A stretch of 64,000 bases of DNA from Pantoea sp. 1.19 (lineage in GTDB: Bacteria; Pseudomonadota; Gammaproteobacteria; Enterobacterales; Enterobacteriaceae). The position numbers and the translations under genes were made by a program. The notes below the pieces were generated by a model. It was not told where the DNA came from, searched no databases, and was given only the letters and a program-made list of their open reading frames with translations. Shown here piece by piece: positions 38,056 through 46,896 of the stretch (position 1 is the stretch's first letter; every line of letters begins with the position of its first letter). The stretch covers positions 23,410-87,409 of the forward strand of contig NZ_MRBS01000010.1 in assembly GCF_001922585.1 (NCBI RefSeq), in the 5' to 3' direction.

Positions 38056-38931
38056 GTGGCGTTACTGATTATTACCACCCTTTTGTGGGCGTTTTCGTTT
38101 AGTTTGATTGGCGAGTATCTGGCAGGACAGGTCGACAGCGGTTTTGCCGTGCTGGTCAGGCTGCTGCTGGCGGCGGCGGTATTCTTGCCGTTTCTGCGCT
38201 GGCGCGGGCAGCGCGCCTCGACGCTACTGCTTTATATGAGCGTCGGTGCACTGCAGCTGGGGATCATGTACCTGCTGAGTTTTGAAGCCTATCTGTATCT
38301 CAGCGTCTCGGAGTTTTTGCTGTTTACGGTGATGACGCCGCTGTATATCACGCTTATCTATGATCTGCTCAGCCGGCGCCGGCTGCGCTGGAGCTATGCG
38401 TTGAGCGCCGGACTGGCGGTACTGGGCGCGGCGATTATCCGGTATGACCACGTTAGCGAACACTTTTGGCTGGGGCTGTTGCTGGTACAGCTGGCTAATA
38501 TTTGCTTTGCCATTGGCATGGTCGGCTATAAGCGTCTGCAGGAAACGCGGCCAATGCCGCAGCATCAGGCATTTTCCTGGTTCTACCTTGGCGCGGTTGC
38601 GGTTGCAATAATCGCCTGGCTGCTATGGGGCAACGCGCAAAAACTGCCGACCACCGGATTGCAGTGGGGCATCCTCATCTGGCTGGGCGTGGTAGCTTCT
38701 GGCCTGGGCTATTTTATGTGGAACTACGGGGCCACTCAGGTAGACGCCGGCACGCTGGGGATCATGAACAATATGCACGTCCCGGCCGGATTACTGGTGA
38801 ACCTCGCTATCTGGCAACAGCAGCCGCACTGGAGCAGCTTTATCCTCGGTGCGGCGGTGATTATGGCTTCGCTCTGGGTTCATCGCCGTTGGATTGTTGC
38901 ACCAGCGGCGCCGCGATCCTCGTCGCGCTAG
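38056..38931 (+). CDS. bioP: Biotin transporter BioP (YigM)
   Basis: A 291-residue EamA-type membrane protein with ten helices, closely resembling E. coli YigM/BioP, a biotin importer. MALLIITTLLWAFSFS at the N-terminus and GTLGIMNNMHVPAGLLVNLA near 245 are highly characteristic. The start is GTG. In E. coli it follows yigL directly; here glpTQ intervenes. Confidence 0.92.
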   Translation: MALLIITTLLWAFSFSLIGEYLAGQVDSGFAVLVRLLLAAAVFLPFLRWRGQRASTLLLYMSVGALQLGIMYLLSFEAYLYLSVSEFLLFTVMTPLYITLIYDLLSRRRLRWSYALSAGLAVLGAAIIRYDHVSEHFWLGLLLVQLANICFAIGMVGYKRLQETRPMPQHQAFSWFYLGAVAVAIIAWLLWGNAQKLPTTGLQWGILIWLGVVASGLGYFMWNYGATQVDAGTLGIMNNMHVPAGLLVNLAIWQQQPHWSSFILGAAVIMASLWVHRRWIVAPAAPRSSSR

Positions 38932-38940
38932 CGTAATGAT

Positions 38941-38962
38941 CGCCTCCGTCAGTGCGGAGGCG
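38941..38962. terminator. Hairpin between bioP and yehS
   Basis: CGCCTCCG (38941-38948) and CGGAGGCG (38955-38962) with a 6-base loop between two convergent genes. Poor T tract on either side. Confidence 0.55.
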
Positions 38963-38968
38963 CATCCG

Positions 38969-39448
38969 TCAGGCGTTTTTAGCCCCGCCCGGACGCAGGG
39001 TGAGGGTTAAGCCTTTCAGGAAGTTACGCAGGATCTGATCGCCGCATTCACGGTAGTTTTTATGGTCCGGTTTACGGAATATTGCGCCAATTTCTGCCTG
39101 CGATACCGTAAAGTTCGCTTTTTGCAGAATCTGTGGGATGTCAGTGGTTTTCAGGTCAAACGCGATGCGCAGCTTTTTCAGAAAGACCGTGTTATTCATT
39201 TTGCGCTCGACGGAAGGCGTTGGCGCATCGTCGCTTTTACCGCGGCGATGATAAATTAATCCGTTGAGAAAGTAGCCCATCAGTACATCAGGGCAGAGGC
39301 GAAACGCCGCATCCTCATCTTTCTTCAGCCAGGCATGCACATCCGTTTGCGGCACGTCGCAGCCGGCCAGCGCAAAAATCGCCACCATTTTGGCATCGCT
39401 CAGGTCAAGCATGTAGCGCACGCTGCGCAGGATATCGTTGTTGGTCAT
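38969..39448 (-). CDS. yehS: DUF1456 family protein YehS
   Basis: A 159-residue protein with two DUF1456 repeats: NNDILRSVRYMLDLSD at 3-18 and NNTVFLKKLRIAFDLK at about 85-100. The function is unknown. E. coli yehS is at a different locus, so its place between bioP and metR is a local rearrangement. It has its own leader of about 50 bases from metR. Confidence 0.9.
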   Translation of the reverse strand: MTNNDILRSVRYMLDLSDAKMVAIFALAGCDVPQTDVHAWLKKDEDAAFRLCPDVLMGYFLNGLIYHRRGKSDDAPTPSVERKMNNTVFLKKLRIAFDLKTTDIPQILQKANFTVSQAEIGAIFRKPDHKNYRECGDQILRNFLKGLTLTLRPGGAKNA

Positions 39449-39497
39449 GGAAAGCAGGTCTTCGGGTCAGTCAACAGACCGCGCAGTATACGGGATT

Positions 39498-40457
39498 TTA
39501 CCCCGTTTCGCGCAGATTTGTGCCGCCTGCAGCGCGCGATCGTTCCCTCGGATCCTGTCCGGCGTCGCGCACAAAAGGCAGATGAGCGCAGGCATGCTGC
39601 CGGGCGGCGCGAATAAATGCTTCGGTAACCGGCTGTCCCTGCTCTCCTTCGCGCACGGCGGCATACAGGCGACTCCAGATACCCTCTCCCAGTGGGCGCG
39701 TTACCACCAGCCCCTGACGCTCAACATTCTCGACTACCCAGTGCGGGAGCGCGGCGATACCCATGTGCGCGGCCACCATCTGAATCAGCAGCAGGGTATT
39801 ATCGACGCTTTTCAGTGCCGGACTGACACCGGCGGGTTGCAGGAACTGCCGCCAGATATCCAGCCTCTGGCGCTGCACGGGATAGATCATCAGCAGCTCG
39901 TTGGCGAGATCCTCCGGCGCAATCTGCGCAACCTGACTAAGGGGGTGATCCGGCGCCATCACCAGTCGCACTTCAAAATCAAACAGCGGTGAATAATGCA
40001 ATCCACTGCGCGGTAAAATGTCCGAGGTGAGAACTACATCGAGCTCGCCCTGCTGCAGAGCCGGTTGCGGATCAAAAGTGACCCCCGATTTAAAATCCAT
40101 CATCACCTGCGGCCAGACCTGACGGAAGGTGTTCAGCGCCGGCGTGAGCCACTGAATACAGCTGTGGCATTCAATGGCGATGCGCAGGGTGGTCTGTTGG
40201 GGTTCATTGCAGGCCTGCAGCGCCTGCTGAATTTGTGGCAGCACTTGCTCGGCCAGCTGTAACAGAATGTCACCCTGGGGGGTGAAACGCAGCGGCTGGC
40301 TTTTGCGTACAAACAACCGAAATCCCAGTCGCGCTTCCAGATCGCTGAACTGGTGGGATAGCGCCGACTGGGTTTGATGCAGCTGAGCGGCAGCGGCGGC
40401 CAGGGAGCCGGTGTTTCGCAACGCCTGCAGCGTTCGCAGGTGTTTAAGCTCGATCAT
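39498..40457 (-). CDS. metR: Methionine regulator MetR
   Basis: A 319-residue LysR-type activator that uses homocysteine as co-effector for metE and metH. The winged helix (about 1-60) has [18 protein letters not shown], and a periplasmic-binding-protein-like effector domain follows. The C-terminus ends beyond [14 protein letters not shown]. In E. coli metE is divergent from metR; here no metE is present in the next kilobases. Confidence 0.95.
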   Translation of the reverse strand: MIELKHLRTLQALRNTGSLAAAAAQLHQTQSALSHQFSDLEARLGFRLFVRKSQPLRFTPQGDILLQLAEQVLPQIQQALQACNEPQQTTLRIAIECHSCIQWLTPALNTFRQVWPQVMMDFKSGVTFDPQPALQQGELDVVLTSDILPRSGLHYSPLFDFEVRLVMAPDHPLSQVAQIAPEDLANELLMIYPVQRQRLDIWRQFLQPAGVSPALKSVDNTLLLIQMVAAHMGIAALPHWVVENVERQGLVVTRPLGEGIWSRLYAAVREGEQGQPVTEAFIRAARQHACAHLPFVRDAGQDPRERSRAAGGTNLRETG

Positions 40458-41132
40458 GATAATCCTTCACATCGTGGTGAAAACAGTGCGCTGAGATAAC
40501 TACAGTACAACGGCAGCGCAGATGTGTAAACATCTGGACGGCTAAATGAATCGGCAGACGCGTCCGCGCTTTACTGATTGTGCGGCGATCGTCGGCGATT
40601 CATCAGCGACAGGAGGGGCGACATGCGCATGATCTTCCCATCAGGTCAGCCTGACGTCGGTGTGGGTACGCACTGTAAGCGGCATTAAAGCCCGGTCGGA
40701 GCGGTCACGTCTGATACCTTCCATGCGCATGGGTGGTGCTGAAGCGTTTCAGAAAGCGAAGGGGAGGTAAGCTCTGGCCAGGCGTGGCGATGCCTGTTTC
40801 TGGCGGAACCGGTAGAGCGACATGGCCGGGACAAGGGCTAAGCGCCCACAGAGGAAAACCCCGATCACGGTGGCAGCGCCGTCTACGGAAAGGCCGCAAT
40901 TGCTGTCAAATAAACGGAGAAGGGCAGACTGGCCGGGCGGGGAAATGTCGGATGGATGGCATGCCGCAGAGCGGCCCTCACTGACTCACCGCTGGCCAAG
41001 GAGATGACGAGATGGAGAGGAATTGCGCAGATCTCAGCATTGTCGACATCAATGGGCCGGCGCAGCGTAAAGAGGCCCCGTCGCGGTGACGATTCTGCCC
41101 CCGGGGCGCATCCGCGCCCCTCCTGTAAGCGC
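40458..41132. other. Gene-free stretch where metE would be expected
   Basis: About 675 bases with no reading frame that looks like a gene and no recognisable metE remnant. The metR-proximal end holds a TTCAC/GTGAA dyad (40466-40481) and three tandem met-box-like 8-mers. At the far end a GGGGCGC/GCGCCCC hairpin (about 41103-41120) lies just after the dienelactone hydrolase stop. Confidence 0.6.
40520..40543. promoter_or_regulatory. Three tandem MetJ boxes upstream of metR
   Basis: Contiguous 8-mers AGATGTGT, AAACATCT and GGACGGCT each match the met box AGACGTCT at six of eight positions, the tandem form MetJ binds cooperatively. They lie 63-86 bases before the metR start. In E. coli this intergenic region also carries a MetJ operator. 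Confidence 0.6.
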
Positions 41133-41960
41133 TCAGGGCGCAACGCCGGCCTGGGCAAACCATGCCAGCATCCGCTGCCAGCCATCCTTCGCCGAGGCTT
41201 CATGGTAGCTGGCGCGGTAGTCGGCATTAAAGGCATGCCCGGCCTCCGGGTAGACCACGATTTCTGCCTGGGCATTGGCCGCGCGGAGCGCCTGCCGCAT
41301 CGATTCGATACTGTCCTGCGGAATGCTGTCGTCCAGCGCGCCGTACAACCCGAGCACCGGCGCGCTCAGATCCACCGCCACATCCACCGGATGCTTTGGC
41401 TGATTCAGGCTTTTATCGCCGACCAGTTTACCGTACCAGGCAACGCCGGCGCTGACCTGCGGGTTGTGCGCGGCATACAGCCAGGTGATACGGCCGCCCC
41501 AGCAGAAGCCGGTGATGCCAATCTTGTTTTTATCACCGCCGTGCTTTAGCGCCCAGTTGGTGACGTGATCGAGATCGGCCAGCACCTGCTTGTCGGGCAC
41601 TTTACTGACCAGCCCAGTGAGCAGCGTGGGAATATCGTCGTAGTCGTTAGGATCGCCCTGTCGAAAGTAGAGTTCGGGCGCGACCGCCAGATAGCCTGCC
41701 ACGGCGAGACGGCGGCAAATGTCCTCAATGTGTGCATGCACGCCGAATATCTCCTGCACCACCAATACCACCGGCAGCGGACCGTTTGCCGCTTTTGGCC
41801 GGGCATACCAGGCGGGCATATTTTCTCCCTGGGTGGCAACGGAGGTGGGGCCGGACTGAATCGCGCTGCTGTCGGTATGGATGGCGGTGGCGGCAACCGG
41901 CGTCACCGCTGTCGCCCAGGCCGTCGCGGAGGACGACGCTAAAATCTGTTCGTTTTTCAT
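41133..41960 (-). CDS. Dienelactone hydrolase family protein (YsgA-like)
   Basis: A 275-residue alpha/beta hydrolase. The dienelactone-hydrolase triad is visible as C153 in GFCWGGR, D210 or D211 in YGALDDS, and H242 in EAGHAFN. The first 45 residues are an Ala/Thr-rich leader that could be an atypical export signal or an extension. E. coli ysgA occupies the same place, divergent from udp. The natural substrate is unknown. Confidence 0.9.
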   Translation of the reverse strand: MKNEQILASSSATAWATAVTPVAATAIHTDSSAIQSGPTSVATQGENMPAWYARPKAANGPLPVVLVVQEIFGVHAHIEDICRRLAVAGYLAVAPELYFRQGDPNDYDDIPTLLTGLVSKVPDKQVLADLDHVTNWALKHGGDKNKIGITGFCWGGRITWLYAAHNPQVSAGVAWYGKLVGDKSLNQPKHPVDVAVDLSAPVLGLYGALDDSIPQDSIESMRQALRAANAQAEIVVYPEAGHAFNADYRASYHEASAKDGWQRMLAWFAQAGVAP

Positions 41961-42107
41961 GATTTTCTCCCTGTGAGGACTCGCGCAATCTGCTAACTAT
42001 AGCCAGGATTACCCCGCGCAGAACGATACGGCCAGCGCTTCTTGATACCACTGCCGGCTGACGACAGGCTGTGCGGTTGAGCGATTCGCTTAAAAAATGC
42101 CTGTATA

Positions 42108-42123
42108 TGTGATTTGTATCTCA
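42108..42123 (+). promoter_or_regulatory. Upstream CRP site of udp
   Basis: TGTGA-TTTGTA-TCTCA, the consensus with changes in the right arm. It is centred 52 bases upstream of the second CRP-like site. A GGAAA..TTTCATCC dyad between them (42136-42154) is a possible CytR target. Confidence 0.6.
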
Positions 42124-42157
42124 TTAGCGCTCATTGGAAATGTAAGTTTCATCCTAA

Positions 42158-42177
42158 TGAGTGATTTCAGTCACTCA
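42158..42177 (+). promoter_or_regulatory. Promoter-proximal CRP site of udp
   Basis: TGAGTGATTTCAGTCACTCA, a dyad with perfect 7-base arms and the GTGA-N6-TCAC core of CRP. It is centred about 40 bases before the start point predicted from GATAGA (42195-42200), a class II activator position. Confidence 0.65.
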
Positions 42178-42236
42178 ATAAGGCGTCACGCCAGGATAGA
42201 GTAGTGACTTTCCCGGTTTCACTTCAGGAGTCTGTT

Positions 42237-42998
42237 ATGTCTCAATCTGACGTATTTCACCTCGGTATTACGCGCGCGGACCTGCAGGGCGCAACGCTGG
42301 CGATTGTGCCGGGGGATCCGGAGCGCGTGAAGAAAATTGCCGCGCTGATGGACAATCCGGTGCATCTGGCCTCGCATCGGGAATTCACCACCTGGCGGGC
42401 AGAGTTGAACGGTAAAGCGGTGGTAGTATGTTCTACCGGTATCGGCGGCCCTTCCACGTCCATTGCGGTTGAAGAGCTCGCGCAGCTGGGTGTGCGCACA
42501 TTCCTGCGCGTCGGAACGACCGGGGCCATTCAGCCAAATATCAACGTTGGCGACGTACTGGTGACCACCGGTTCCGTCCGACTGGACGGTGCCAGCCTGC
42601 ATTTTGCGCCGATGGCGTTTCCGGCCGTGGCGGATTTTAGCTGTACCACGGCGCTGGTTGAAGCCGCGAAGGCGCACGGTGCGACCACCCACGTGGGGAT
42701 TACGGCGTCGTCAGACACTTTTTATCCCGGCCAGGAACGCTATGATACCTTCTCCGGCCGCGTGGTCAGTCACTTCCAGAATTCTATGCAGGAGTGGCAG
42801 CAAATGGGCGTGCTGAATTATGAAATGGAATCGGCCACACTGCTGACTATGTGTGCCAGCCAGGGGCTGCGTGCCGGGATGGTAGCCGGCGTCATCGTGA
42901 ATCGGACGCAGAAAGAGATCCCCGATGCGGCGACCATGAAGCAAACCGAAAGCGATGCCGTGGCGATTGTGGTGGAGGCCGCTCGCCGTTTGGTGTAG
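42237..42998 (+). CDS. udp: Uridine phosphorylase
   Basis: A 253-residue hexameric nucleoside phosphorylase that cleaves uridine to uracil and ribose-1-phosphate. [11 protein letters not shown] near the N-terminus, [15 protein letters not shown] and the C-terminal [12 protein letters not shown] (base and ribose site) are diagnostic. The ATG at 42237 follows CAGGAG and gives the exact family length. The tandem CRP layout fits cAMP-CRP/CytR control. Confidence 0.97.
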   Translation: MSQSDVFHLGITRADLQGATLAIVPGDPERVKKIAALMDNPVHLASHREFTTWRAELNGKAVVVCSTGIGGPSTSIAVEELAQLGVRTFLRVGTTGAIQPNINVGDVLVTTGSVRLDGASLHFAPMAFPAVADFSCTTALVEAAKAHGATTHVGITASSDTFYPGQERYDTFSGRVVSHFQNSMQEWQQMGVLNYEMESATLLTMCASQGLRAGMVAGVIVNRTQKEIPDAATMKQTESDAVAIVVEAARRLV

Positions 42999-43106
42999 CG
43001 CGCGACGGCTTCCCGGCCGGTCCGTGCGGGCAGCCGTTTACTGTTTTTGCCAGTGCCCTGCCGGCTTGCTACAGTGATTCACTCGACGGACGACACGCAA
43101 TAAGGG

Positions 43107-43886
43107 ATGACATTGATGAGGACTTCGCTAGCCGCACAGCTACAACAAGGGATTAACTTCCGCGATTTAGGCGGGCTGGTGATGCAGGATGGTCGCCGCA
43201 TTCGCCCCAACTGTCTGTTTCGCTCCGGTGCGCTGAATGAGCTGAGCGATGCGGACCTTGCGCTGCTGGCGACGCTACCGGACGCCGCCGTAATCGATTA
43301 TCGCGATCGCCGCGAAAGCGACCTGCATCCGGATCGTCTCTGGGCCACGGCCCGCTACTATCCTGTCGCGGCTAACCCGCACGGTGCGCAGGTCAGCGCC
43401 AGCCTGGATACCCTGGTGGGCGAGGCGATGGAAAATTTTGATGCCGACGCCTTTATGCGCGAGCTGTACACGTTGCTTCCGTTCAACAATCCCGCCTATC
43501 AACAGCTGGCCGCGCTGCTGCGCGACCCGCATACGCCAACGATTATTCAGCACTGCGCGGTGGGAAAAGATCGTACCGGTATCGGCGTGGCGCTGGTGCT
43601 GTTTGCCCTTGGCGCGACGTATGACACCGTCCTGCAAGACTACCTGCTAACCCAGAATGCGTTGGCACCGTTCCGCGATCGGCTGTTAACCCGGTTTCAC
43701 GATCGGCTGAACGCACAGGCGCGGGCAAAGCTGCTGGTCGTGTTATCCGTGCAGCCGGACTGCCTGCGGGCGGCGCTCGATGAAATTATCCGCCGCTACG
43801 CTACCCCGGCGGCGTGGCTGGCGGAGGAGTATCAGCTGGATGCGGCGGCCTGCGCCCGCCTGCGCGATCGCTTTTTGGAAGGGTGA
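43107..43886 (+). CDS. Tyrosine-protein phosphatase family protein
   Basis: A 259-residue protein of the bacterial dual-specificity tyrosine phosphatase family (Y_phosphatase3 type). The N-terminus NFRDLGGL is a family mark. The catalytic P-loop is HCAVGKDRTGIG with C150 and R156 (CX5R); the Lys and Asp after it are typical of enzymes with both protein and phosphoinositide activity. A second ATG lies three codons in. It is absent between udp and rmuC in E. coli, so probably acquired. The substrate is unknown. Confidence 0.88.
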   Translation: MTLMRTSLAAQLQQGINFRDLGGLVMQDGRRIRPNCLFRSGALNELSDADLALLATLPDAAVIDYRDRRESDLHPDRLWATARYYPVAANPHGAQVSASLDTLVGEAMENFDADAFMRELYTLLPFNNPAYQQLAALLRDPHTPTIIQHCAVGKDRTGIGVALVLFALGATYDTVLQDYLLTQNALAPFRDRLLTRFHDRLNAQARAKLLVVLSVQPDCLRAALDEIIRRYATPAAWLAEEYQLDAAACARLRDRFLEG

Positions 43887-43937
43887 TCGCATCCCGGCGC
43901 GACGCGTTGGCGGAACCCCCTGCGGTGATGGGCATCT

Positions 43938-43953
43938 CTGGACATTTATACAG
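43938..43953 (+). promoter_or_regulatory. LexA-like box upstream of rmuC
   Basis: CTGGACATTTATACAG, one base from CTGT-N8-ACAG, lies 49 bases before rmuC. TATACA inside it could act as the -10. Confidence 0.5.
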
Positions 43954-44002
43954 TTCAGTTTTACCTTTTGCCTGATTATCACGGTGATACGGGGAAAGGG
44001 TG

Positions 44003-45400
44003 ATGGAAAGTATGCTGGCAGGAATCCTGCTCAGTGGCGTCGTGGGCGCGATGCTGGGTGGGATCATTGCTCATCTGCGTGCCCGGCAGCGTGCCGAAGT
44101 GACCCAGCGCGAGCTGCACGCCTCGCTGGCGGCGGCGCGTGAAAAGTTGCTGCACTTTGATCACTGGCGGAATGAAAGCGAGCAGCTGAGTCGCGAGTTG
44201 CGTAATCAGCTGGACGTCAACAGCGCGCAGGAAGCGGAGCTGCGTGAGGTGACCATCCGGCTGGAAGAGACCCGCATGGCGGCGGAAGAGAAGCAGCGCT
44301 TGCTGATGAACAGTGAACAGCGGCTGCAGGCGCAGTTTGAAAATCTGGCGAACCGCATTTTTGAACAAAGTGGTCGTCGCGTTGATGAGCAAAACCGTCA
44401 GAGCCTGCAGGGCCTCCTGACTCCCCTGCGCGATCAGCTCGATGGCTTTCGCAAACATATCCAGGACAGCTTTGGCCAGGAAGCGCGCGAGCGTCACACC
44501 CTGGCACACGAAATCCGCCAGCTGCAGCAGCTGAATACGCGCATGGCGCAGGAGGCGCTTAATCTGACCAATGCGCTGAAAGGCGACAATAAAACGCAGG
44601 GCAACTGGGGGGAGGTGGTACTCAGCCGGGTGCTGGAAGCCTCCGGGCTGCGAGAGGGGCATGAGTATGAGACTCAGGTCAGTATCCACAGCGAACGTCA
44701 GGGGCGCATGCAACCGGATGTGATCGTGCGCTTGCCGCAGGGAAAAGACGTGGTGGTGGATGCCAAAATGGTGCTGGTGGCGTATGAGCGCTATTTTAAC
44801 GCCAGCGATGAGACGATGCGCCAGCTGGCGCTGGATGAACATATCGCCGCCATTCGCAGCCATATTCGCCAGCTGGGACGGAAAGATTATCATCAGTTGC
44901 CCGGCTTACGGTCGCTGGATTATGTGTTGATGTTTATCCCTGTTGAGCCGGCGTTTCTGCTGGCTATCGATCGGCAGCCGGAGCTTATCAGCGAAGCTCT
45001 GCGACACAATATTATGCTGGTCAGCCCAACGACGCTGCTGGTGGCATTACGCACGATTAATAACGTCTGGCGCTATGAACATCAAAGCCGAAACGCGCAG
45101 CGCATTGCTGACCGGGCGGCCAGGCTCTATGACAAAATGCGCCTGTTTGTGGATGACATGTCCGGGGTAGGCCAGCAGCTTGATAAGGCGCAGGAAAGCT
45201 ATCGTCAGGCAATGAAAAAGCTGGCTGAAGGACGCGGTAACCTGATTGCACAGACTGAAGCCTTTCGTCATTTGGGGGTGGAGATTAAGCGGCCAATCAA
45301 TCCCCAACTGGTCGGGAAGGCAATGCCGGAAAATGCACTGGATGAGGAAACCTCCGCGGAGGATTACCCTCCGGCTCCCTCGCGCTGGGGAGGCGACTGA
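44003..45400 (+). CDS. rmuC: Recombination-limiting protein RmuC
   Basis: A 465-residue protein. The N-terminal membrane helix (about 4-24) is followed by a long coiled coil (about 28-175), then the RmuC domain, which belongs to the PD-(D/E)XK nuclease-like fold. NWGEVVLSRVLE, QPDVIVRLP and VVVDAKMVLVAYERY mark the core. In E. coli it limits inversions at short inverted repeats. The ATG at 44003 is preferred to a GTG just before it. A LexA-like box lies upstream. Confidence 0.93.
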   Translation: MESMLAGILLSGVVGAMLGGIIAHLRARQRAEVTQRELHASLAAAREKLLHFDHWRNESEQLSRELRNQLDVNSAQEAELREVTIRLEETRMAAEEKQRLLMNSEQRLQAQFENLANRIFEQSGRRVDEQNRQSLQGLLTPLRDQLDGFRKHIQDSFGQEARERHTLAHEIRQLQQLNTRMAQEALNLTNALKGDNKTQGNWGEVVLSRVLEASGLREGHEYETQVSIHSERQGRMQPDVIVRLPQGKDVVVDAKMVLVAYERYFNASDETMRQLALDEHIAAIRSHIRQLGRKDYHQLPGLRSLDYVLMFIPVEPAFLLAIDRQPELISEALRHNIMLVSPTTLLVALRTINNVWRYEHQSRNAQRIADRAARLYDKMRLFVDDMSGVGQQLDKAQESYRQAMKKLAEGRGNLIAQTEAFRHLGVEIKRPINPQLVGKAMPENALDEETSAEDYPPAPSRWGGD

Positions 45401-45523
45401 ACCGACGGCCGCGGCCGGATACGCCCGGCCAGAGATGGCAGCGCGATCGCAGGCTTCAAGGTGTCTGTGATACCCGACTCTGATACACTTGAGCCAGAAC
45501 TGAATCGAGAACAGGCAGAAATC

Positions 45524-46279
45524 ATGGCAGATGAATCCAAAGATACCACGCACTTCGGCTTTCGCACCGTTGCGAAGAGTGAGAAAGCCGACATGGTGGC
45601 AGATGTTTTTCACTCCGTAGCAGCAAAGTATGACCTGATGAACGATCTGATGTCGTTTGGCATCCATCGCGTCTGGAAGCGTTACACCATCGATTGCAGC
45701 GGCGTCCGCCGCGGCCAGCGCGTGCTCGATCTTGCCGGCGGGACCGGCGATCTGACGGCGAAATTCTCCCGGCTGGTGGGCGAGACCGGTGAAGTGGTGC
45801 TGGCTGACATCAACAGCTCGATGCTGAAGATGGGGCGTGAGAAGCTGCGTAATCTGGGCATCGTAGGCAACGTCAACTACGTGCAGGCCAACGCTGAGGC
45901 CCTGCCTTTCCCGGACGATCATTTTGACTGCATTACCATCTCGTTTGGCCTGCGCAACGTGACCGAGAAAGAGAAGGCGCTGGCCTCGATGTTCCGCGTG
46001 CTGAAGCCGGGTGGCCGTTTGCTGGTGCTGGAGTTCTCAAAACCCCTGCTGGAACCGTTGAGCAAAGCCTACGATACCTATTCATTTCATATTCTGCCGC
46101 GCATTGGCGAACTGGTGGCGAAGGACGCTGATAGCTATCGCTATCTGGCCGAATCGATTCGAATGCATCCGGACCAGGAGACGCTGAAGGGCATGATGGA
46201 AAACGTGGGCTTTGAAAATACCACCTACACCAACATGACCGGCGGAATCGTGGCGCTGCATCGCGGTTTCAAATTCTAA
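45524..46279 (+). CDS. ubiE: Ubiquinone/menaquinone C-methyltransferase UbiE
   Basis: A 251-residue SAM-dependent enzyme for C-methylation in ubiquinone and menaquinone synthesis. Motif [15 protein letters not shown] (about 69-82) and family signatures [14 protein letters not shown] and [17 protein letters not shown] are clear. The frame is open to 45461, but the ATG at 45524 gives the exact family length. It leads ubiE-ubiJ-ubiB. Confidence 0.97.
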   Translation: MADESKDTTHFGFRTVAKSEKADMVADVFHSVAAKYDLMNDLMSFGIHRVWKRYTIDCSGVRRGQRVLDLAGGTGDLTAKFSRLVGETGEVVLADINSSMLKMGREKLRNLGIVGNVNYVQANAEALPFPDDHFDCITISFGLRNVTEKEKALASMFRVLKPGGRLLVLEFSKPLLEPLSKAYDTYSFHILPRIGELVAKDADSYRYLAESIRMHPDQETLKGMMENVGFENTTYTNMTGGIVALHRGFKF

Positions 46280-46290
46280 CGGGAGTGGTT

Positions 46291-46896
46291 ATGACCCTAC
46301 CACCGCTGGCTGTGGCCGCGATGGAGACCGCGCTGAATGCGGTGCTGTATCGCGATCGCAGCCTGAAAGCAGCGCGTCAGCGGCTAAACGGCAAAGTACT
46401 GGCCGTGACGCTGCGGGAGCTGGAACAGCCGCTGGTGCTGGTGTTCAGCGAACGGCAGCTCGATGTGCTTACCCACTGGGCCGACATGCCGGACTGTACG
46501 GTAACAACCCGTCTCTCCGTGCTGCCGCAGCTGCGGGATCGGCAGCAGCTGACCGCCCTGATCCGCAGCGGCGATCTGGACGTCAGCGGTGATTTGCAGG
46601 TGGTACAGCAGTTCAGTGCGCTGATCGATCAGGCTGAGTGCGATCCTGCAGAGTACCTGGCTCCATGGACCGGCGACGTGCTGGCCGAAAGCCTCAGCCA
46701 GGGCGCGCGCCGCGCCGTTGGCTGGGTACGGCGGCAGCTGCAACATAAGCAGCATGATCTTAGCGAGGCATTAACCGAAGAGTGGCGGCTGGCACCCGGT
46801 TCACTGGAGCTGGCCTGGTTCCATGACGAAGTTGATGCGGCCGCCAGTACGCTGCGTCAGTTGGAAGCGCGACTGGACAAGATGGAGTCATCATGA
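46291..46896 (+). CDS. ubiJ: Ubiquinone biosynthesis accessory factor UbiJ
   Basis: A 201-residue protein with an SCP2 lipid-binding domain. In E. coli UbiJ and UbiK support the soluble Ubi complex by holding polyprenyl intermediates. [34 protein letters not shown] and EEWRLAPG are conserved. The ATG at 46291 is chosen over a GTG at 46285 because GGGAG (46281-46285) is then well placed. The stop overlaps ubiB (ATGA). Confidence 0.95.
   Translation: MTLPPLAVAAMETALNAVLYRDRSLKAARQRLNGKVLAVTLRELEQPLVLVFSERQLDVLTHWADMPDCTVTTRLSVLPQLRDRQQLTALIRSGDLDVSGDLQVVQQFSALIDQAECDPAEYLAPWTGDVLAESLSQGARRAVGWVRRQLQHKQHDLSEALTEEWRLAPGSLELAWFHDEVDAAASTLRQLEARLDKMESS

Noticed and set aside
46700..46896. EsrE small RNA within the 3' part of ubiJ
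   Set aside because: Described in E. coli, but I cannot recognise its promoter or conserved sequence here.
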